Shown: positions 26,229 to 34,468, counted from the first letter of the stretch. The stretch is 34,753 nt of DNA from Coleofasciculus sp. FACHB-T130 (GCF_014695375.1 NZ_JACJOG010000017.1:1-34753), one strand, 5' to 3'. A program made the numbers and translations. The notes: generated from the letters alone by a model not told the origin.

Positions 26229-26308
26229 CTCCTTGCTTTTTACATTCTTGCCTTCTGCCTTTAAACTCGCCCGTATCCAGCAAACTTCAGCAAATCTGAT
26301 AAGGTTCA

Positions 26309-27223
26309 ATGAATTTGGGTCCCGGTCAAGACCCTCCCGGAACTTCGACCTTGTTGCTTCAAAGCATTGATATTGTTTTAGTTCTCATCCTCACGTATCT
26401 GGTGCTACTCTTTATCGGGGAGCGTCGCACATTGTGGATGGTACGGGGTTTGATTGTCTTAATGCTAGCCTCAGCCGTGAGTAATCGCCTGGGGCTGGTA
26501 CTGTTGAGTTTTGTCCTGGAAAAGTTGGTAGTTGGCTCGGCTGTGGCGATGGCTGTCATTTTCCAGTCAGAATTTCGTCGGTTTCTGGAACAATTGGGCA
26601 GGGGAGAACTGATGCAGTTGCTGCAACCCTCCCGACGAGCGATTCCCAAAGCAGATAGTGTTATTGATGAAATTGTGGATGCGGTCAAGGAATTGTCCCA
26701 AAACCGCACGGGTGCTTTGATCGTACTGGAAACGACCGGGCCAATTGATGAGCGGGATTTTTCCGTTCAAGGCGTCAAATTAAATGCTGAGGTTTCTAAG
26801 GAAATCCTACAAACTATCTTTCAAACATCTACGCTCCTGCACGACGGCGCAATATTCATTAGTGGCTCCCGCATTGTTGCCGCTGGGGTGATTTTGCCCC
26901 TTTCTGAGCGCACGGCGTCGCGGCAGCTGGGGACGCGGCACCGGGCAGCAATGGGAATTACGGAGCGGGTCGAAAATTGCCTATGTATCGTTGTATCTGA
27001 AGAAACCGGCTCTATTTCTTTAGCGGAGAGGGGGGGACTGAATCGCCCCCTAACCAGCAGTAAACTGAAAGAACTCTTAGAGACGCGATTCTCCACGTCA
27101 AGCGAAGAGAGGGCCGTCGCCCCCGGTCTACGCAGTTTGGGACGTCAGATTAGCGATCGGGGAAAGGCACTGGTTTCGCGTTTGCTTCGTCTTCCACCAC
27201 CGGGTTCTCGTGACAAGAAATGA
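26309..27223 (+). CDS. cdaA: membrane diadenylate cyclase (c-di-AMP synthase)
   Basis: CdaA condenses two ATP into cyclic di-AMP, a messenger that controls K+ and osmolyte uptake and wall homeostasis. The 304-residue protein has three membrane helices (about 17-37, 44-60 and 64-86) and a DAC domain (about 110-265). The catalytic DGA (179-181, in LLHDGAIF) and RHR (210-212, in GTRHRAAMG) motifs are intact. The tail is basic and Pro-rich. The stop codon overlaps the uppS start by four bases (ATGA), so the two are translationally coupled. No cdaR regulator gene is adjacent, unlike in Firmicutes. The ATG at 26309 follows AAGG. Confidence 0.94.
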   Translation: MNLGPGQDPPGTSTLLLQSIDIVLVLILTYLVLLFIGERRTLWMVRGLIVLMLASAVSNRLGLVLLSFVLEKLVVGSAVAMAVIFQSEFRRFLEQLGRGELMQLLQPSRRAIPKADSVIDEIVDAVKELSQNRTGALIVLETTGPIDERDFSVQGVKLNAEVSKEILQTIFQTSTLLHDGAIFISGSRIVAAGVILPLSERTASRQLGTRHRAAMGITERVENCLCIVVSEETGSISLAERGGLNRPLTSSKLKELLETRFSTSSEERAVAPGLRSLGRQISDRGKALVSRLLRLPPPGSRDKK

Positions 27224-27969
27224 CTTCAAAATCAACTGTCTTACAAAATTTGCCTGCTGACCTCGATCGAGACCGCCTGCCCAAACATGTGGCAGTAATC
27301 ATGGATGGAAATGGTCGATGGGCCAAACGCCAAGGGCTACCTCGAATTATGGGCCATCGGCGGGGGGTCTATGCGCTGAAGGATTTACTGCGCTGCTGTA
27401 AGGATTGGGGAATTCCAGCGCTGACTGCTTATGCGTTTTCTACGGAAAATTGGAAACGACCGCTGGAAGAGGTTGATTTTTTAATGACCTTGTTTGAGGG
27501 GGTGTTGCGGCAGGAACTCCGGGAAATGGTGCAGGAGAATGTGCGAATCAACTTTATGGGAAATTTAGCTGATTTACCGCGAAGTCTCCAGGTAGAAATT
27601 GAGCGGTCAATGGCTGAAACTCAGCACAATGCCAGCATTCAGTTTACTGTGGCAACTAATTATGGGGGACGCCAGGAAATTCTGCAAGCTTGTCGAGCGA
27701 TCGCGACTCAGGTGCAGGAAGGTGTTTTACAGCCTGATGAAATTGATGAAGCTTTGTTTTCACGCCACCTCTATACTGCCAAAGTTGGCGATCCTGACCT
27801 ACTGATTCGCACCAGCGGGGAAATGCGCCTCTCGAACTTCCTGCTCTGGCAATTAGCTTATGCGGAACTCTATATCACAGAGACGCTGTGGCCTGATTTT
27901 GACCGGGCGGAGTTTCACCAGGCTTTGTGTGCCTATCAACAGCGCGATCGCCGTTTCGGCAAAGTATGA
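27220..27969 (+). CDS. uppS: isoprenyl transferase (undecaprenyl diphosphate synthase)
   Basis: UppS is a cis-prenyltransferase that makes the C55 lipid carrier for peptidoglycan and polysaccharide synthesis. The 249-residue protein has [13 protein letters not shown] (catalytic D29, the diphosphate-binding loop), [16 protein letters not shown], the RI-FMG segment, and near the C-terminus [20 protein letters not shown], followed by [14 protein letters not shown]. All family motifs are present. It overlaps cdaA by four bases. A terminator hairpin follows at 27997. Coupling of c-di-AMP and lipid-carrier synthesis in one operon is seen in the sequence; its regulatory meaning is inferred. Confidence 0.96.
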   Translation: MTSKSTVLQNLPADLDRDRLPKHVAVIMDGNGRWAKRQGLPRIMGHRRGVYALKDLLRCCKDWGIPALTAYAFSTENWKRPLEEVDFLMTLFEGVLRQELREMVQENVRINFMGNLADLPRSLQVEIERSMAETQHNASIQFTVATNYGGRQEILQACRAIATQVQEGVLQPDEIDEALFSRHLYTAKVGDPDLLIRTSGEMRLSNFLLWQLAYAELYITETLWPDFDRAEFHQALCAYQQRDRRFGKV

Positions 27970-27996
27970 AGATTGGCAAAGTATAAGTAAATTTGT

Positions 27997-28024
27997 AGAG
28001 ACGCGAGCTATCGCGTCTCTGTTT
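27997..28024 (+). terminator. terminator of the cdaA-uppS operon
   Basis: AGAGACGCGA (27997-28006) pairs perfectly with TCGCGTCTCT (28011-28020) around a 4-nt loop and is followed by GTTTT. The GTAGAGACGCGA core is also a common cyanobacterial repeat. Confidence 0.7.
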
Positions 28025-28068
28025 TGACTGATTTCTGGAATTTAAGATTCAAAACTCAAAACTACTTT

Positions 28069-28341
28069 CTAAGGGCCTGCAAAGACGGCGTCTTCTACAT
28101 CTTGGCGAGTCAGAGAATATTTGAAGGAGCGCAGGATATCTCGTCCGCCTTCACCCGCTTCTAGATAGCGCACGGTTAGCTCCTCCACATCTAGAGACAG
28201 CTCTGCTTTCCAAAAAGGTCTAGCAATGTGCCAACAGTGCAGCTGAGTTCGGTCTTGTTGACATCCCATCTTTTTGAGCCACTGTTCAATATCAGGTAAG
28301 GGATGGTTATAGAGAGGCGTATCAGCAGTGGGAAGAGTCAT
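28069..28341 (-). CDS. DUF3143 family protein
   Basis: This 90-residue protein matches DUF3143, a cyanobacterial/plastid family of unknown function. It shows PLYNHPLPDIEQWLKKMGC, WHIARPFWKAELSLDVEELT and the YLEAGEGGRDILRSFKYSLT segment ending in DVEDAVFAGP. Length and termini fit. It lies 38 bp after the DnaJ-domain gene on the same strand, an association seen repeatedly in cyanobacteria as far as I recall, so co-expression is likely. Confidence 0.85.
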   Translation of the reverse strand: MTLPTADTPLYNHPLPDIEQWLKKMGCQQDRTQLHCWHIARPFWKAELSLDVEELTVRYLEAGEGGRDILRSFKYSLTRQDVEDAVFAGP

Positions 28342-28379
28342 AGGTCGTTTTAATTTGGTTAGGGGCGGATTGTCCCAAA

Positions 28380-29036
28380 TTATCTGTCATCCGGCAAGTA
28401 GATTGAATCAACTCGCTTGTTTTGAGGGATGAGTGGGGCAAGGCGCGACCCAGATGCCACAGGTTTAGATAGATGATGAGGATGAACAGGAAGATGAGGA
28501 GTCGCCTGCTGCTCGACTGGTTGCAGGGTTTCTAGCCTGGAAACTTGGAAGGCGGCTTCTCCTCGCGTTAAGCCAATGGCGATCGCTAACAATAGGCAAC
28601 CCACAAAGGTTAAACCCATAATGAATAGGACAAAAATCTCTCCTGGAGAGAGGGGGCGATCGGTTGGATCTAAATAGGCTGAGGAAGAATATGCCTTTTT
28701 TGCTTGGGAAACCGAAGAATTCAAGTTTGGCGGTGCTTGAATTACGCTAATGCGGGAATAGCCAATTTTTAGGTCATAAGCCAGTCGCCGTTGTGGATTG
28801 CTGAGGGTGGAATAGGCTTCATTGAGCTGCTGGAACTTAGCGGTTGCTATGTTAGCAGGTAATTCTGTGGTATCGGGATGGTAGTGTTTGCTTAATTCTC
28901 GATATGCCCGTCGAATTTCGATCGGGGACGCCGAAGGGTGCAGCCCTAGCAAGGCGTAATGACTGGTCGCCAAGGTTGTTTGATACGGCATCCGGCGACC
29001 TTCATTATTCGGATTTTCCCTATTTTGAGTCACCAC
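28380..29036 (-). CDS. membrane-anchored J-domain protein
   Basis: This 218-residue protein carries an N-terminal J domain (about 24-90) with HYALLGLHPSAS, the catalytic HPD in HYHPDTTELP, and FQQLNEAYSTLSNPQRRLAYD. A single membrane helix at about 132-156 and a Pro/His-rich tail follow. It lacks the Gly/Phe and zinc-finger regions of DnaJ, so it is a type III J protein that would recruit DnaK to a membrane. The GTG at 29036 gives 15 residues before an in-frame ATG (28991). Either may be the start, and the shorter form matches typical J-domain starts. It sits between the ligase-like gene (34 bp) and DUF3143 (38 bp). Confidence 0.85.
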   Translation of the reverse strand: MVTQNRENPNNEGRRMPYQTTLATSHYALLGLHPSASPIEIRRAYRELSKHYHPDTTELPANIATAKFQQLNEAYSTLSNPQRRLAYDLKIGYSRISVIQAPPNLNSSVSQAKKAYSSSAYLDPTDRPLSPGEIFVLFIMGLTFVGCLLLAIAIGLTRGEAAFQVSRLETLQPVEQQATPHLPVHPHHLSKPVASGSRLAPLIPQNKRVDSIYLPDDR

Positions 29037-29070
29037 AGCTTCACTCTGCTTGGTTAAGAGTGGGTTTCAA

Positions 29071-30477
29071 TTATTGTAGTGCGGGAAAGGATGCGATCGC
29101 TCTCTTTTGATAAACTGCTCCGCAAATGGCTGCTAATAGCAACCATCCCAAGGTATTCACCCGTAAATCAAATATACTTACATCTACTACATTAAATAAT
29201 GTACAGGCACCAAAAGCGACTAAATAACTGAAAAGAATTAACCTATTTTGTGGAGACGAGATTAGTCTCATCTCTGCCAATAGTAGGGCAGCTTGAACCA
29301 TCACCCAGCCAACTAAACCGCAGAAGAAAATGGTTGCGGGGATGCCAGTTTCAGCCGTTAGCATTAACAGCAAGCTGTGAGGATGTCCCAGCCAGACTTT
29401 CATCTGTGCCTCGTAAAGTGGCGTAAAATTCCTTAAACCCCAGCCAGTCCAGGGACGTTGCTGAGTCATCGACCAAGCAAACTGCCACTGAGTTGTCCGT
29501 AACAACGCCACGGGTCGATCTGGATACATTTGGTCGGTGAGTCGCGCCCAAAAGTAATAGGGGACAATCGTGCGAAGCCATTCGCGCACGGGTGAAGGGC
29601 CAAAAGCTGCCCAGAGGATGCTAGTAGCGATCGCCCCCACTCCGGCGATTAGCCAACGCCAACCTTGGTAGAAGGCAAAGGCAAGGCAGCTAAGAACGAC
29701 AATCGCCCAAGCATTGCGGGAATTCGTCAAAATCAGTGCAACTGCATTTCCAATTACCGCTACACTCAGAAACCCAATTCGCCAGGTAAACGGAAAGGGA
29801 AAAATATATTTTGTTTTAGCTTTTGCTTCCGCCCTTTGTTCTAGCGTGGCGGTGCGTAAGCGGCGAGATTGGGGCGATCGCTTTTTGCTTTCTTCAATCC
29901 ACAATCCCAGCGCCAAAATAAACACAATTTGCAGATAGGCTGCCAAAATATTGGCGTACATAAATACCGAAGCCATCCGCCCGATGGGATTCCCTTTAGG
30001 TTGCAGCGCCCAGCCTACAATACCTTCCAATAGCGCTGGGCTAGCCCAACCCATGAATATCTGCCCAAAGCCGAGAATCACCACAGGTACAGAAGGCACC
30101 ACCAAAATCCAAGCTAACTGTCGCAGTTGTGCTGGTGTCTGAATGAGTTCGCTATAGGCAGCAAAAAAGATGAAAAAGGGGAGGAAATTAAACAATCCCA
30201 GCAAGGCTTCTAAAGGAAAAGGGGCGAAGCTAGCTGAAATAATTACCCAGGCGCAAAAGATAGCGAATCCGCGATTGAGAGGGCGTCGGATAATTGTGGG
30301 ATATTTTTTTCTCCAGGTGCCGACTAATCCAATAAATATTCCGACAGCACCCAGAATAGGAATCAAGGGAAAAATCAGAAACCCCAGTTGAGCATAGTGC
30401 CAAGAGGCTTGCAAGCTGGGGTCAGGATGCCGACTTAAAAATGGGAAATTAAAAATTAAAAACGGGGATTTCTTCAT
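29071..30477 (-). CDS. O-antigen ligase/Wzy-like polytopic membrane protein
   Basis: This 468-residue protein has about ten hydrophobic segments and the Wzy_C signature in a large loop: RPWTGWGLRNFTPLYEAQ, then VWLGHPHSLLLMLTAETGIP. Family members join or polymerise glycans on lipid carriers. The distantly related cyanobacterial IctB, once proposed as a bicarbonate transporter, also belongs to the superfamily, so the substrate is open. The UppS-made carrier is the expected lipid partner. The start is odd: the ATG sits in an AT-rich palindrome with no ribosome site, and the first 15 residues (MKKSPFLIFNFPFLS) are encoded by that repeat. A downstream TTG at LQASWHYAQL is an alternative. Confidence 0.8.
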   Translation of the reverse strand: MKKSPFLIFNFPFLSRHPDPSLQASWHYAQLGFLIFPLIPILGAVGIFIGLVGTWRKKYPTIIRRPLNRGFAIFCAWVIISASFAPFPLEALLGLFNFLPFFIFFAAYSELIQTPAQLRQLAWILVVPSVPVVILGFGQIFMGWASPALLEGIVGWALQPKGNPIGRMASVFMYANILAAYLQIVFILALGLWIEESKKRSPQSRRLRTATLEQRAEAKAKTKYIFPFPFTWRIGFLSVAVIGNAVALILTNSRNAWAIVVLSCLAFAFYQGWRWLIAGVGAIATSILWAAFGPSPVREWLRTIVPYYFWARLTDQMYPDRPVALLRTTQWQFAWSMTQQRPWTGWGLRNFTPLYEAQMKVWLGHPHSLLLMLTAETGIPATIFFCGLVGWVMVQAALLLAEMRLISSPQNRLILFSYLVAFGACTLFNVVDVSIFDLRVNTLGWLLLAAICGAVYQKRAIASFPALQ

Positions 30478-30490
30478 TTTTAATTTTTAA
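30449..30490. repeat. AT-rich palindrome spanning the ligase start codon
   Basis: TTAAAAATTAAAAA (30449-30462) and its exact inverse (30477-30490) flank a 14-nt loop. The minus-strand ATG at 30477-30475 lies at the arm/loop border. It belongs to the same sequence family as the palindromes at 17717 and 20800. Confidence 0.6.
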
Positions 30491-30500
30491 CTTTTGACTC

Positions 30501-31343
30501 CTAAGCAGGTTCCCAGCATTCGGCACGAGTTAGGCGAATTTGCGCTAAGGCAACGATGATAGGGATAATCCGACCGTAATTAGTCGCGATCGCTCTCCAG
30601 CCCAGATCGGCAAAAAACCACGCCCACATGGCGGGTCCCACTAATGCAAATACACTGCGGATGGCACCATAACGGGCGGCACTCATTGCCATCCCACGCT
30701 TCGCTGTTTGTAGCACCATATAATTTTGGAACTGTGCAGCAGCCGCAGCACTGCCTTGGATGACAGTTTCTTTGGCGACTTGATAGCTAGCAAAATGAAT
30801 TGCAAACTGACGGGCAAGTTGTTGTAGTAACAGCGGCTGGACAATGGAACTAACGGCAAGGGCACTACCCCCCTTAACGAGTAAAGCCATCGGGTCGTGC
30901 TGTAACTGCACTGGCAGGGGTTCGGAGAGTTGAGACTTTGCTAGCGATCGCTGTACTCTGGCAGTTAACGCTTTCTGTTCGTGTCGAGGCATTTGTTTCC
31001 ACGCCCGACCCATCAGATTGAGAAATACTTCTGCTTCTAAATCAGTCGTTGAAAGTTTTGCAGAATAGGGAATTTTCAGATATCGACAAACTTGGATCAA
31101 AATTTGTCGATAAGTGACTTCACCCGTGCGTCCTCGCAAAACTGTCACTCCATCCGCCGCTAAAAAGCGAAATCTCTGCTCGATCGCATCCAACCAATCT
31201 TCGTGATCTTGGCTTTGAATGTCGATCGGGTCAGGTGTCTGAACGTAATCTAAGGGGTTAAATTTGCGGCGAAATAGAATATCTGTCAGTTGCTGTAACT
31301 CTTCTTCTGTGGCTAATTCCAGCGCGGCTCTCAGCTCGTCCAA
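30501..31343 (-). CDS. YaaW-family (UPF0174) protein
   Basis: The product of about 280 residues matches the YaaW/UPF0174 family of unknown function. LDELRAALELATEEELQQLT and the segment ILFRRKFNPLDYV are the typical N-terminus. GRTGEVTYRQILIQVCRYL and a hydrophobic, Ala-rich C-terminal half (about residues 155-270) follow. The open frame extends upstream to 31547, but that extension is the antisense of the divergent FAD gene and has no family similarity. I chose the TTG at 31343, eight bases after GGAGG. This gives 80 bp for divergent promoters. It is followed at 23 bp by the ligase-like gene. Confidence 0.75.
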   Translation of the reverse strand: MDELRAALELATEEELQQLTDILFRRKFNPLDYVQTPDPIDIQSQDHEDWLDAIEQRFRFLAADGVTVLRGRTGEVTYRQILIQVCRYLKIPYSAKLSTTDLEAEVFLNLMGRAWKQMPRHEQKALTARVQRSLAKSQLSEPLPVQLQHDPMALLVKGGSALAVSSIVQPLLLQQLARQFAIHFASYQVAKETVIQGSAAAAAQFQNYMVLQTAKRGMAMSAARYGAIRSVFALVGPAMWAWFFADLGWRAIATNYGRIIPIIVALAQIRLTRAECWEPA

Positions 31344-31423
31344 CTTCAATTCCTCCCAGACCCCAGATTCGGTGCTGTCCCTTATTCTACTTCTATATAC
31401 TTGAAGACTGAGGGTTATCCGTA

Positions 31424-32542
31424 GTGTTTGATGTCGCCGTAATTGGTGCGGGTATCGCGGGACTGACCGTTGCTCAACAGTTGCACCAAGCTGGATATAA
31501 AGTGGTCGTCGTTGACAAATCTCGTGGCGTTGGGGGAAGGGTGGCAACGCGCCGATTGCAGGGGACTTGTGCCGATCATGGCTTGCGTTATTTAGAACCC
31601 CAAGGGCAGTTAACTGAGAAGTTTATTGATGTTTTGCGGGTGAAGCAAAGCGATTTTGAAGGAAAGCCGGGGATTGTTCAAGCCTGGACGAATCCTGTTT
31701 GCCGGGAACCAGCAAAGCCGAATTTATCCTCGATCCGTCCCCGTTATGTGGCACCAATGGGGATGAATGCGATCGCTAAATTCCTCGCCACAAGTTTAGA
31801 AATGCGTCTGAATCAACGGGTTCAAGAAATTACCCCAACTGATGAGAAAACTTGGCATTTCACTTTTGAGCCGAAAGCCGACCCATTAATTGCTAAAGCT
31901 GTTGTCGTGGCAATTCCAGCGCCTCAAGCTTTGATGCTACTGGAAGCCTTAGCCAAAACCATACCAACTGAATTTCTAGATAGTTTACGGGCTGTGGAGT
32001 TTGATCCCTGTCTCAGTGTCATGGCGGGTTATCCAGCTTCTCGACAGCAAGATTTAAGTAATGCAGAGACGGGAAATTTCCCGTTACACCTAGATGTTAA
32101 ACACGACTCTGACTTGTCGTGGATTGGTTTAGACAGCAGCAAACGTCCCAATCCCCAGATGCCAGTCTTTGTTTTACACAGCACTGCTGAATTTGCCAAA
32201 CATTACTTAGACGCCGAAGATTTAAACCCAGTTGCACGCCAGATGTTATCCCGTGCTGCACAGTTACTTGTTCCGTGGCTAGATTCTCCCGAATGGTTTC
32301 AAATCCATCGCTGGCGCTATGCTTTTCCCAGTCGTCCTTTGCATCAAGATTGCCTGGACGCTGGGACACCGTTGCCCCTAATTTGTTGTGGCGATTGGTG
32401 CGGGGGAAACTTGGTAGAAGGGGCGATGAATTCTGGATTAGCCGCCGCCGTCAAGATTAATCAACAGATGGAAATGCGAAGCTTGCCGGGAGAAAGTTTT
32501 TTAGAAACCCTCCAGCAAATATCTGGTAGGAGCGATCGCTAA
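31424..32542 (+). CDS. renalase-like FAD/NAD(P)-binding oxidoreductase
   Basis: This 372-residue flavoprotein begins with the FAD-binding Rossmann motif VIGAGIAGLTVAQQL (GxGxxG at 8-13) and DKSRGVGGRVATRR, characteristic of the renalase/amine-oxidase-like group. PRYVAPMGMNAIAKFL follows in the middle. The C-terminus has CCGDWCGGNLVEGAMNSGLA, which closes over the flavin. Bacterial renalases oxidise isomeric forms of NAD(P)H, but this substrate is not proven here. The GTG at 31424 is chosen because the Rossmann strand starts at once; GAGG lies about 11 bases upstream. The GrpB gene starts 18 bp downstream, so the two are probably co-transcribed. Confidence 0.85.
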   Translation: MFDVAVIGAGIAGLTVAQQLHQAGYKVVVVDKSRGVGGRVATRRLQGTCADHGLRYLEPQGQLTEKFIDVLRVKQSDFEGKPGIVQAWTNPVCREPAKPNLSSIRPRYVAPMGMNAIAKFLATSLEMRLNQRVQEITPTDEKTWHFTFEPKADPLIAKAVVVAIPAPQALMLLEALAKTIPTEFLDSLRAVEFDPCLSVMAGYPASRQQDLSNAETGNFPLHLDVKHDSDLSWIGLDSSKRPNPQMPVFVLHSTAEFAKHYLDAEDLNPVARQMLSRAAQLLVPWLDSPEWFQIHRWRYAFPSRPLHQDCLDAGTPLPLICCGDWCGGNLVEGAMNSGLAAAVKINQQMEMRSLPGESFLETLQQISGRSDR

Positions 32543-32559
32543 GGAGTTAATTTAAACCG

Positions 32560-33075
32560 ATGCAAGATTTTATCCAAGTGGTTGATTACGATACCAATTG
32601 GCCTATCCAATTTGAGGAGGAAAAACTCCAAATTCTCCACGCCCTCGGTGATGCTGTCTTGGACATCCACCATATTGGCAGTACCTCAGTGCCAGGATTA
32701 GCAGCTAAACCAATCATTGATATTCTCGTAGGCTTGGAGGAGTTACCACCCAGCGTCGATCAGATTACATCTGTCGAAACACTCGGCTATCTCTACCAAG
32801 GTGAGTTGGGTGTTCCAGGACGGCACTTCTTTCGCAAAGGGATGCCCCGCACTCACCATCTCCATCTGGTGAAACGAGGAAATCAGGTTTGGGAAAACCA
32901 GCTGATCTTCCGCGATTTTCTCAGGGCGCACCCAGAGAAGGCGAAGCAATACGATGCTTTGAAGCGCGAGTTAGCGGTACAATTCCGGCTAGATCGAGAA
33001 GGCTACGTCCAGGCAAAGGCTCCTTTAATTGAGCAGCTACTCTCAAATGCTAGGGCATGGCGGCAAATTATCTAA
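32560..33075 (+). CDS. GrpB family (nucleotidyltransferase-like) protein
   Basis: This 171-residue protein has the GrpB/UPF0157 signature. It shows VDYDTNWPIQFEEEK, the nucleotidyltransferase-like HHIGSTSVPGLAAKPIIDIL with the Asp of the GS-D pattern, GRHFFRKG and THHLHLV, then FRDFLRAHPEKAKQYDALKR. The biochemical role of GrpB proteins is not established; a nucleotidyltransferase fold is known. The ATG at 32560 starts 18 bp after the oxidoreductase stop codon, with GGAG upstream. Confidence 0.88.
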   Translation: MQDFIQVVDYDTNWPIQFEEEKLQILHALGDAVLDIHHIGSTSVPGLAAKPIIDILVGLEELPPSVDQITSVETLGYLYQGELGVPGRHFFRKGMPRTHHLHLVKRGNQVWENQLIFRDFLRAHPEKAKQYDALKRELAVQFRLDREGYVQAKAPLIEQLLSNARAWRQII

Positions 33076-33496
33076 GATAAGCAGCGATCGCTACCCGGAG
33101 AAAGTTTTTTAGCAGCGATTTCTTAGCATTGCCCGATTTAACGTTACATAGCCAAATACAACTCTGTTGCGGCAAAAGAGCAAACCGCGCAAAGTTGCGA
33201 TCGCTGCTTGTCTGCCATTAGCTGCTAGTGATTTTCAAGGCGAGAGCGTTCATCAAACACCAGTATTTACAAACCGTTTCATAACATTTGGGGGATGGAA
33301 ATTGCCATCAACCCTAGACCCTGTATGAATAAATCCGATTCTTGGCAGCCTTAGATGGTGCGATCTCTGTCTCCCCCAATGTAAAGAAAACTTTACATTC
33401 TGTAATGTTTTGTTATATGTTTTAAGACAGGAGACAAAGATTCGTAACCCAGAAATTTCTGGATTAATAGTTTTAACGAATCTAAATAATGCATCC
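33076..33496. promoter_or_regulatory. leader and promoter region of the orange carotenoid protein gene
   Basis: About 420 bp precede the ocp start. At 33380-33405 two overlapping palindromes occur, TGTAAAG-AAAA-CTTTACA and TTACA-TTC-TGTAA. TTATAT about 10 bp further on could be a -10 element. The half-site spacing (GTA-N10-TAC) does not fit the NtcA consensus (N8). An in-frame upstream extension of the ocp frame to 33410 overlaps this region and is not believed to be coding. A 16-bp copy of a segment from the end of the oxidoreductase gene lies at 33097-33112. Confidence 0.4.
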
Positions 33497-34468
33497 ATGA
33501 CTTCATCCACGACTTATACGATTGAGTCCGCACAGGGCATTTTCCCTGGAACTCAGATTGCTAATGCGGTTCCAGCTACCACGGAAGCTTTCGATAAGCT
33601 CAGCGTTGACGATCAACTGGCATTACTCTGGTTTGCCTACACCGAAATGGGTGTTTCAATTACTCGCGCCGCCACAGGAGCCGCCCGCATGATACTAGCG
33701 GAAGGTTTACTAGCCCAAATTAAGCAGATGCCAGCTGCCGCCCAAACGAAAGTGATGGAGGATCTTGCTAACCGTGCTGACACTCCCATCAGCCGTTCCT
33801 ATTCTTCTTTCAGCGTCAATACCAAGTTGGGTTTTTGGTATGAGTTAGGAGAGTTGATGGCACAGGGTATTGTCGCTCCCATCCCAACGGGATATCAAAT
33901 GACCCCGGAAGCCGCAGCAGTGCTGGAAACCATCAAGAAACTCGATCCGGGTCAGCAAATCACAGTTTTGCGGAATACCGTCATCAACATGGGATTTGAT
34001 CCGGCTCTCAACGATTACGCAAAACCCGAAGATCCCTATATAGCACCCACCGCCCTAGCTTCCCGTCCGAAGATCAGTATTGATGGCATCAGTGAGCCTA
34101 CAGTGCTGAACTATATTCAAAACATGAACGCATTTGACTTTGAGGCGGCTGTGTCTCTATTTGCGGAAAAGGGAGCATTGCAACCGCCCTTCCAGAAGCC
34201 AATTGTCGGTCGTGCAGCGATTTCTGCATATATGCGCGAAGAATGTCAGGGACTCAAGATGATGCCACAGAAAGGCGTCTCTGAGCGCATAGAAGATGGC
34301 TATACCCAGCATAAAGTCACAGGGAAAGTAGAAACTCCTTGGTTCGGTGCCAGCGTTGGCATGAATATTGCGTGGCGGTTCTTGCTAGATCCCCAAGGCA
34401 AAATTTTCTTTGTGGCGGTTGACTTATTGGCGTCCCCGAAAGAACTCCTAAACCTAACTCGTCAGTAG
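33497..34468 (+). CDS. ocp: orange carotenoid protein (divergent)
   Basis: OCP is a keto-carotenoid protein. Strong blue-green light turns it to a red form that binds the phycobilisome and dissipates excess energy. From the ATG at 33497 it has 323 residues, close to the usual length. The N-terminal carotenoid-binding domain (to about 165) and the NTF2-like C-terminal domain (about 195-315) are both present. Key residues are kept (numbered here, equivalents in the Synechocystis protein in brackets): Y48 (44), W114 (110), R159 (155) and E249 (244) of the interdomain salt bridge, Y206 (201) and W293 (288) that hold the carotenoid keto group. The N-terminal domain differs clearly from OCP1 (for example VSITRAATGAARM and ISRSYSSFS), so it may be of the OCP2 or OCPX type. 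No FRP gene is visible. Confidence 0.95.
   Translation: MTSSTTYTIESAQGIFPGTQIANAVPATTEAFDKLSVDDQLALLWFAYTEMGVSITRAATGAARMILAEGLLAQIKQMPAAAQTKVMEDLANRADTPISRSYSSFSVNTKLGFWYELGELMAQGIVAPIPTGYQMTPEAAAVLETIKKLDPGQQITVLRNTVINMGFDPALNDYAKPEDPYIAPTALASRPKISIDGISEPTVLNYIQNMNAFDFEAAVSLFAEKGALQPPFQKPIVGRAAISAYMREECQGLKMMPQKGVSERIEDGYTQHKVTGKVETPWFGASVGMNIAWRFLLDPQGKIFFVAVDLLASPKELLNLTRQ

Larger units (their letters stand above)
25791..26308. other. intergenic region between lysA and cdaA, rich in inverted repeats
   Basis: About 518 bp without a gene. It holds a hairpin at 25910-25943, a MITE-end-like TATAGCGGTTTTCC on the minus strand at 25995-26008 and a long imperfect inverted repeat at 26133-26228 next to cdaA. 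The cdaA promoter must lie here. I looked for a ydaO-type (c-di-AMP) riboswitch and saw no convincing match. Confidence 0.5.

Noticed and set aside
25791-26308. c-di-AMP (ydaO-type) riboswitch before cdaA
   Set aside because: I could not find the conserved sequence blocks. Only simple inverted repeats are visible.
33380-33397. NtcA-binding site upstream of ocp
   Set aside because: The GTA and TAC half-sites are 10 bases apart instead of the required 8.
33410-33496. 29-residue N-terminal extension of the orange carotenoid protein
   Set aside because: Family proteins start at the equivalent of MTSSTTYTIES. The extension overlaps promoter-like palindromes and has no similarity.
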